34,268 nt of DNA from positions 1 to 34,268 of IMG/VR virus record IMGVR_UViG_3300017967_000093; one strand, 5' to 3'. Of the stretch, positions 29,567-34,268 are shown piece by piece. The position numbers and the translations under genes were made by a program. This DNA is from a virus. Numbering within the stretch: position 1 is the stretch's first letter; each line of letters begins with the position of its first letter. The notes beneath the pieces were generated by a model, which searched no databases, was not told the origin of the DNA, and was given only the letters and a program-made list of their open reading frames with translations.

Positions 29567-29574
29567 TATTTATA
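29567..29574 (-). promoter_or_regulatory. Late promoter of the minus-strand structural operon
   Basis: TATAAATA on the minus strand, overlapping the first base of the gp48 gene. The expected start near 29560 leaves about 38 bases before the ANL gene, including its AAGGA. The two late promoters of this gap face across each other, so the transcripts share about 10 bases. Confidence 0.65.
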
Positions 29575-30686
29575 TGGCAATTATCTTCAACGACAATTCA
29601 GAGGAGTTAGTAATAAACTCTGACAATCAAGTCTTTGAACCTTCTACAAGTTTAGATGTCTACAGCTATCCTAGTGAACTTAACACTACAAGACAACCGC
29701 ATAGTGTTATATTTTATATTAATGCTAGATCTACGTCAGCAGCCGGATCCGCAGCATTTGATGCCAATGGTGCCGGAACAGCAGCAGATTGGAGAGCTGC
29801 ACAGTCAGATTTAGAGGATCAATACTCTGCAGAAAACAGAGCAAAATCAGAACAAGCAGACACCGTTTTAGGTGGGGCAGCAGCCGTAGCTGCATTAGGT
29901 GCAACTGTTGCAGCAGGAAGTAAATTAACAGGCGACAATGCTTCCGCCTTGGCTGTTCCTTTATTAGCTGCAGGCACAGCTTTTGCAGCGGGTGCTGTAA
30001 CAGGATCACTTGTAAACACAAGCACAACTTTACGTCTTTTATCGGTTATACAATTACATGTTCAATCTGCACCTTCAGCAAAATATACGGCAAACTGGAA
30101 CGAAGAAAGTTTAGGTGCAGCAGTGGGTTTATTAGCAAGTGGTAGAGCTAGTTTATCTGATATTCTAGGTGGAGCAGAATACTTAGCTAGGGGTGTTATT
30201 GGTGCGGCAGCTAATGTTCCTAAAGAACTAGGTTTGGGGCAAGAAAATATCGGTGCTGCAATAGAGGCAACCTCAAAGAAAGTATCTAACCCATACAAAG
30301 AACAATTATTTAAGTCTATGGGATTTAGAAAATTTGGGTTTGAATATAGATTTATGCCAAAGAATCCTTCAGAGTTTAATAATGTTATGAATATTATTAA
30401 ATTGTTTAAATACCACATGCACCCAGACAAAGGAAGTAATGGGTTCTTTTTAATTTATCCTTCTGAGTTTAACATTGAATATCGTTATATGAATGAGGAA
30501 AACCAATATGTTTCTAAAATATCCTCATGTGTTTTAACAGATATGCAAGTAACATATGGTTCACCTGACGGAACATTTAATACAATACAAGGAACACAAG
30601 GTGCTCCTAATGATATTCAAATGAATTTATCCTTCACAGAACTAGAAACACTAACCGCAGATAGAATCAAACAAGGAGGATTATAA
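29574..30686 (+). CDS. 48: Baseplate tail tube cap gp48
   Basis: A 370-residue protein (T4: 364). The C-terminal part is diagnostic: FRKFGFEYRFMPKNPSEFNN, IIKLFKYHMHPDKGSNGFFL, IYPSEFNIEYRYM and a final FTELETLTADRIKQGGL. The N-terminal half contains an Ala/Gly-rich region (about residues 95-150) with GGAAAVAALGATVAAG, plausibly packed against the tail tube. gp48 sits on the baseplate hub and, with gp54, starts tube assembly. The ATG has no strong ribosome binding site. The stop TAA and the next ATG share a base (TAATG). Confidence 0.88.
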   Translation: MAIIFNDNSEELVINSDNQVFEPSTSLDVYSYPSELNTTRQPHSVIFYINARSTSAAGSAAFDANGAGTAADWRAAQSDLEDQYSAENRAKSEQADTVLGGAAAVAALGATVAAGSKLTGDNASALAVPLLAAGTAFAAGAVTGSLVNTSTTLRLLSVIQLHVQSAPSAKYTANWNEESLGAAVGLLASGRASLSDILGGAEYLARGVIGAAANVPKELGLGQENIGAAIEATSKKVSNPYKEQLFKSMGFRKFGFEYRFMPKNPSEFNNVMNIIKLFKYHMHPDKGSNGFFLIYPSEFNIEYRYMNEENQYVSKISSCVLTDMQVTYGSPDGTFNTIQGTQGAPNDIQMNLSFTELETLTADRIKQGGL

Positions 30687-31195
30687 TGTATTTTAAATCC
30701 GTTCCAAAAATTGTTTATCCATTTGGTGATGAAAATTTTTATGTAACAGATATACACAGAAGAGTGGGAGTCTTTCCTTTAGGCAAAAAGAATAGAGCCT
30801 TTTCCTTTGCTTATTTTGTACAAGACGGAGAGAAGCCTGAGCATATTGCACACAATTATTACGGCTCTAGTAAATATCACTGGGTAATATTATTGTATAA
30901 TGATATTGTAAATGTCACAGAAGAATGGCCCATACATAGCAATGATTTGTTTGAATTTTGTGAGAGCAAATACGGTACAGGAAACGCAACAGATGTACAC
31001 CATTACAAACTTCGAGGTGAAGAAGAAATTATTGTTGATTACGATCCAGGACAATATGCAACCGGTGAAATTTTAGATGTAACAAACTATCAATATGAAG
31101 AAGAACTAAATGACAAAAAGAGACAAATATTTTTATTAAAGAAAGATTATCTAAGAGAATTTGTATCACAATATAAGTCATTAATTCAAAAGTAA
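30686..31195 (+). CDS. 53: Baseplate wedge protein gp53
   Basis: A 169-residue protein (T4: 196). Typical gp53 features are FAYFVQDGEKPEHIAHNYYG, a LysM-like repeat, then HWVILLYNDIVNVTEEWPIH and a C-terminal helix (KRQIFLLKKDYLREFV). gp53 joins wedges into the baseplate rim. AGGAGG lies 6 bases upstream. It is coupled to gp48 and 6 bases from gp27, so the three baseplate proteins are made together. Confidence 0.88.
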   Translation: MYFKSVPKIVYPFGDENFYVTDIHRRVGVFPLGKKNRAFSFAYFVQDGEKPEHIAHNYYGSSKYHWVILLYNDIVNVTEEWPIHSNDLFEFCESKYGTGNATDVHHYKLRGEEEIIVDYDPGQYATGEILDVTNYQYEEELNDKKRQIFLLKKDYLREFVSQYKSLIQK

Positions 31196-31201
31196 AATAT
31201 T

Positions 31202-32593
31202 ATGTCAATAGATGAAGAAAGAATACTAAAGGCCGGTGATTATAGATTAGAAGAAATATTTCTAACTAATTTGATTTCTGGCGATAGTTTAAATCTAAAA
31301 AACTTCACTGCAGAAATAAATCTATTTGAAGATGTATTTTCTCCTGTTATGTTTGGTAATGTTATCATATCTGACGGTTTGAATGTTATAACTGAGTTTC
31401 CAATATTAGGTAACGAGTTGCTTACATTAAAACTTAGAACACCCACGTTTGAAGACAATCCAACACAAATAATACAAAAAACTTTTCAATTATATGCGAT
31501 TGAAGATAGGGTATTAGCTACTGATAGACAACAAGACTATAGACTTTGTTTTATGTCTAGAGAGGGATTGGTAGATCAATGTTCTCCAATTTCTAAATCA
31601 TTTAAAGGTGTAACTTCTGACATCGTAGACAAAATATATACAGAGTATTTACAAACTCCAAGATTAATAGAAAATACAGAAGTATCTGATAACGTTTTTG
31701 AGCCTAGAGAAGTAGGCACCACGGGACTTGTTATTGGTGATACAGATCATATTTCTAATGTTAGATATGTTTCAAATTTTTGGACTCCCTTTAGAAATAT
31801 AAACTTTATTTCTAAATATGCTAAAGGAGCAACACTAAATTCTACAGACTTTCAATTTTTTGAGTCGAATAAGTTTTTTTATTTTTGTACTTTAGAATGG
31901 TTGATTGCTATGCAATTAAAACAAGGGCTATTTGATGAATATGTATATGAGCCCGTGGGTATTAATCTCGTAAGACGACAAGGAAGTTATGTTTACAATT
32001 CTGTTAGCCTTCCTCCAGAATTCACAAAAATTGAAGATATTACGATTCCTAAAACAATGGACATATTGGAAGGACAGGATTCTGGATTTTATGCGAATGG
32101 TGTTAGGGCTTACAATTTTACAACAAGAGAACAATTTGAAAGTAATTTTGATTTTAGAGAGCAAATGAAAAAGATGATTAGAACAGATGCAGGTATAGCT
32201 ATTCCCGCTTATGTTGATAGAACACCTTACTCTAATGTTTCTTTTGTTTCATTAAATTCTCATTTATTTGACGACTATAGTTTACAAGAAGATTATATAG
32301 GAAACGTTTCTTTTAGAACATCTTATTCAAATTCGTTTAATCAATTTAAATTTAGAATGGATGTTCCTGGAAGAACAGATATAGAAGTTGGAAGGGTTAT
32401 TAATTTGTTATTCCCAACACCCAAAGCAAAAGAAGAGGAGTTTGATGTGGATCCTGATAATGCTTTTGATCCTATATTGTCAGGTCCTTATTTAATCACA
32501 GCCATACATCATAAGTTTGATGTTACAAAACATTCAATGACTTTAGAGATTGTTAAAAACGGCGTAGGTAAATCGTTGGGAGAGGAGATATAA
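31202..32593 (+). CDS. 27: Baseplate hub protein gp27
   Basis: A 463-residue protein, longer than T4 gp27 (391). The N-terminal part shows the hub tube-like domain (NLKNFTAEINLFEDVFSPVM, FQLYAIEDR, DYRLCFMSREGLVDQ), followed by a middle domain and a late GPYLITAIHHKFDVTKHSM. gp27 is a trimer that forms the torus at the centre of the baseplate and carries the gp5 spike. Its placement directly before gp5 agrees with this. No strong ribosome binding site is visible before the ATG. Confidence 0.82.
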   Translation: MSIDEERILKAGDYRLEEIFLTNLISGDSLNLKNFTAEINLFEDVFSPVMFGNVIISDGLNVITEFPILGNELLTLKLRTPTFEDNPTQIIQKTFQLYAIEDRVLATDRQQDYRLCFMSREGLVDQCSPISKSFKGVTSDIVDKIYTEYLQTPRLIENTEVSDNVFEPREVGTTGLVIGDTDHISNVRYVSNFWTPFRNINFISKYAKGATLNSTDFQFFESNKFFYFCTLEWLIAMQLKQGLFDEYVYEPVGINLVRRQGSYVYNSVSLPPEFTKIEDITIPKTMDILEGQDSGFYANGVRAYNFTTREQFESNFDFREQMKKMIRTDAGIAIPAYVDRTPYSNVSFVSLNSHLFDDYSLQEDYIGNVSFRTSYSNSFNQFKFRMDVPGRTDIEVGRVINLLFPTPKAKEEEFDVDPDNAFDPILSGPYLITAIHHKFDVTKHSMTLEIVKNGVGKSLGEEI

Positions 32594-32594
32594 T

Positions 32595-34262
32595 ATGAGT
32601 AATATGTCAGTGCCAAAGTTCTTTTGGTGGATAGGAATTGTTGAGGATAGAGCTGATCCAGAATTTTTAGGAAGATATAGAGTAAGAATATTAGGTTACC
32701 ATACGGGTAATAAAGCAATACTACCAACAAATGAATTGCCATGGGCAGTTCCTGTTATGCCTGTAACATCTGCTAGTATCTCAGGCGTAGGGCAGTCAAG
32801 CGCTTTGGTAGAAGGATCTTCAGTAATTGGTTTCTTTGCTGATGGAGAAGATGGACAGCAGCCAATTATATTTGGTTCGTTTACAAGTTTGCCACAGGTA
32901 GGCCCAACACTATTAGATGAGGAATCTAATGAGAAATGGAAGGAATATAGACAAGAGGCTCTAGCAGAATTACAAAGACAATTAGCATCAGTAGAAACAG
33001 CTCTGGCAGAAGATATAAACGACTTACAACGGGATGCTTTAGAAGAAAAAAGGGATTTATTAAAAAAGCAGATAGAGGATTTGTCATCTACTACAGGTAT
33101 TGCTCTGGATTATCAAGGGTTTGTTGATCCTAGAGGAATATTTCCTAGAGATGGAAAGGGCACAGGATTTAACTACTTAAAAGAACCCGATAGTTCTAGA
33201 TTGGCAAGAGGTGCCGATGCAGAACATCACTTTGTAAATATTAATAAAAGAGATACAAGGTTAATTGATATACCTAGAGCAACAGCTCCTAATGTATCTT
33301 CCATATTTGAGAAATTGCCTAATACAAGATACGATAGAGGAACTTGGCAAGAACCTGCTCATAGATTTAGTGACATGGGTCCAAGTGAAGATGGGTTAGG
33401 ATACGTAGAAAATAATGAAGTTACTACAGAGTGGGAAGGTTATGTTCCTATAGGCACAAAACCGGAAAGTGATTTAATTCAAGACGGCAAAACTTCCATG
33501 TATCCTTTTAATAAGGTTTGGGAAACAGAAACAGGACATTGTTTTGAAGTAGATGATACTCCTGGCAATGGAAGAATAAGTAACTACCACAACTCCGGAA
33601 CATTTGAAGAAATACAGGCTGACGGTACTAAGATAACAAAGGTTGTTGGTGACGGTTATGATATAACATTAAAAGACAAGCGTGTTGAGATACGTGGAAG
33701 CTGTGATATACATGTTGCAGGAGATGCCTCATTGTATGTTCAAGGTGATATGTATACAGAAGTAGATGGTAATCAATTTAATTCTATTAAAGGCAACCGC
33801 GTAACAAAAGTTGGCGGAAATGATTTGTTAGAGGTATTGTCTAGCCAAAACACACAGATAAACGGTCAACGTGGTTGTCGTGTAACAGGAGACGACACAG
33901 AAACAATCGTAGGCAATCAAACACATTCTGTAGGACAAGATAAAAGGACAACTGTTTCAGGAAAAGTTAGTGAAAAGCATTTATCAGATATGAAGGTAAC
34001 TGTAGGGAGCAATTATACAACTCTTGTAGGTGGTGATTATAATTTGGGTGTTGCTGGGTTGTACAGTATGGGAGCAGGTAAAACGTCTACAATAAAATCA
34101 AAACAAACAATGACATTAGAAACAAAAGCAAATCAAATTGTTAAGGTGGCTACAGACATTAAAGAAACTGCAAAGAGCATAGATTCAACTGTTACGAATA
34201 CATGGAAACTTAAAGGTGCTAATGTTGACATTGATGGATCAAGTAGGGTGGATATTAACTAA
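32595..34262 (+). CDS. 5: Spike/hub protein gp5, lysozyme domain absent
   Basis: A 555-residue spike protein (T4: 575). The N-terminal OB-fold (about residues 5-105: FWWIGIVEDRADPEFLGRYR, LPWAVPVMPV, VIGFFADGEDGQQPIIFGSF) is followed by a charged coiled-coil-like helix (about 110-165) in place of the lysozyme domain that T4 gp5 has between OB-fold and helix. The T4 Glu-Asp-Thr catalytic pattern is not seen. After a linker, residues about 370-555 form the intertwined beta-helix with repeats such as VAGDASLYVQGDMYTEVDGN. The trimeric needle pierces the outer membrane. GGAG lies 8 bases before the ATG. Confidence 0.88.
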   Translation: MSNMSVPKFFWWIGIVEDRADPEFLGRYRVRILGYHTGNKAILPTNELPWAVPVMPVTSASISGVGQSSALVEGSSVIGFFADGEDGQQPIIFGSFTSLPQVGPTLLDEESNEKWKEYRQEALAELQRQLASVETALAEDINDLQRDALEEKRDLLKKQIEDLSSTTGIALDYQGFVDPRGIFPRDGKGTGFNYLKEPDSSRLARGADAEHHFVNINKRDTRLIDIPRATAPNVSSIFEKLPNTRYDRGTWQEPAHRFSDMGPSEDGLGYVENNEVTTEWEGYVPIGTKPESDLIQDGKTSMYPFNKVWETETGHCFEVDDTPGNGRISNYHNSGTFEEIQADGTKITKVVGDGYDITLKDKRVEIRGSCDIHVAGDASLYVQGDMYTEVDGNQFNSIKGNRVTKVGGNDLLEVLSSQNTQINGQRGCRVTGDDTETIVGNQTHSVGQDKRTTVSGKVSEKHLSDMKVTVGSNYTTLVGGDYNLGVAGLYSMGAGKTSTIKSKQTMTLETKANQIVKVATDIKETAKSIDSTVTNTWKLKGANVDIDGSSRVDIN

Positions 34263-34268
34263 TGCCTA
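34262..34268 (+). CDS. Start of next gene (Met-Pro...), possible PAAR tip
   Basis: ATGCCTA begins on the last base of the gp5 stop (TAATG), with GTAGGGTGG upstream. Only two codons are in the window. Spike-tip PAAR proteins often start Met-Pro and sit after gp5, so this is a fair guess, not an identification. Confidence 0.3.

Noticed and set aside
1-34268. Insertion sequence, integrase, attachment site or CRISPR array
   Set aside because: No transposase or integrase motifs, inverted terminal repeats or repeat-spacer pattern were seen; the tRNAs are intact with no adjacent integrase.

Overview
The window is a 34 kb piece of a T4-like myovirus genome, almost certainly a marine phage. It is AT-rich, tightly packed and carries many overlapping start/stop codons. 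Recognisable T4-type proteins are the late-transcription co-activator gp33, the helicase loader gp59, the ssDNA-binding protein gp32, head completion nuclease gp4, a probable DNA end protector (gp2-like), and baseplate/tail proteins gp48, gp53, gp27, gp5, gp26, a gp51-like protein, a tail-tube-fold protein (gp54-like) and a tape-measure-like protein. The phage encodes a circularly permuted tmRNA and gp32 lacks zinc cysteines. The permuted tmRNA points to an alphaproteobacterial host (SAR11-like fits the AT content) or, less likely, a marine cyanobacterium.

Layout. 1-1104 (minus): a secreted Asn/Thr-repeat protein, overlapped by the start of a second secreted protein that runs off the left edge. 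1105-1277: a promoter region with a consensus sigma70-type promoter and a palindromic T4-type late promoter that can fire both ways. 1278-2169: small proteins. 2166-13161: a long, translationally coupled plus-strand accessory operon: methyltransferase-like protein, two paralogous N-twitch radical SAM enzymes, three SGNH-hydrolase-like proteins, a nucleotide-sugar epimerase, a possible glycosyltransferase and a NodU/TobZ-type carbamoyltransferase. It looks like a small-molecule or glycan modification pathway whose product is unknown. 13222-16460: small proteins, PhoH, an SDR-like protein and a radical SAM/SPASM protein. 16461-18722: a promoter with phased A-tracts, a PD-(D/E)XK nuclease, the permuted tmRNA and a secreted SleB-like cell-wall hydrolase. 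18750-21622: an epimerase followed by gp33, gp59 and gp32. 21656-23055: a sulfotransferase-like protein, three tRNAs (Arg-UCU, Leu-UAA, Ile-UAU) and two small genes. 23068-29522 (minus): a late operon with an AMP-binding (ANL) enzyme, gp4, gp2-like, gp54-like, gp26/gp51 and tape measure. 29574-34268 (plus): gp48, gp53, gp27, gp5 and the first codons of another gene.

How it works together. Early genes sit behind near-perfect TTGACA-N17-TATAAT promoters. Structural genes sit behind TATAAATA elements, the T4 late promoter read by the gp55/gp33 system, and some loci carry both. The strongest special signals are the permuted tmRNA with tag ANDEVFSLAA, a U UUU UUC slippery site that would fuse gp26 to a gp51-like extension lacking a good start of its own, and three 10-base repeats running into the gp32 ribosome binding site. 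All calls come from reading the sequence; no database search was run.
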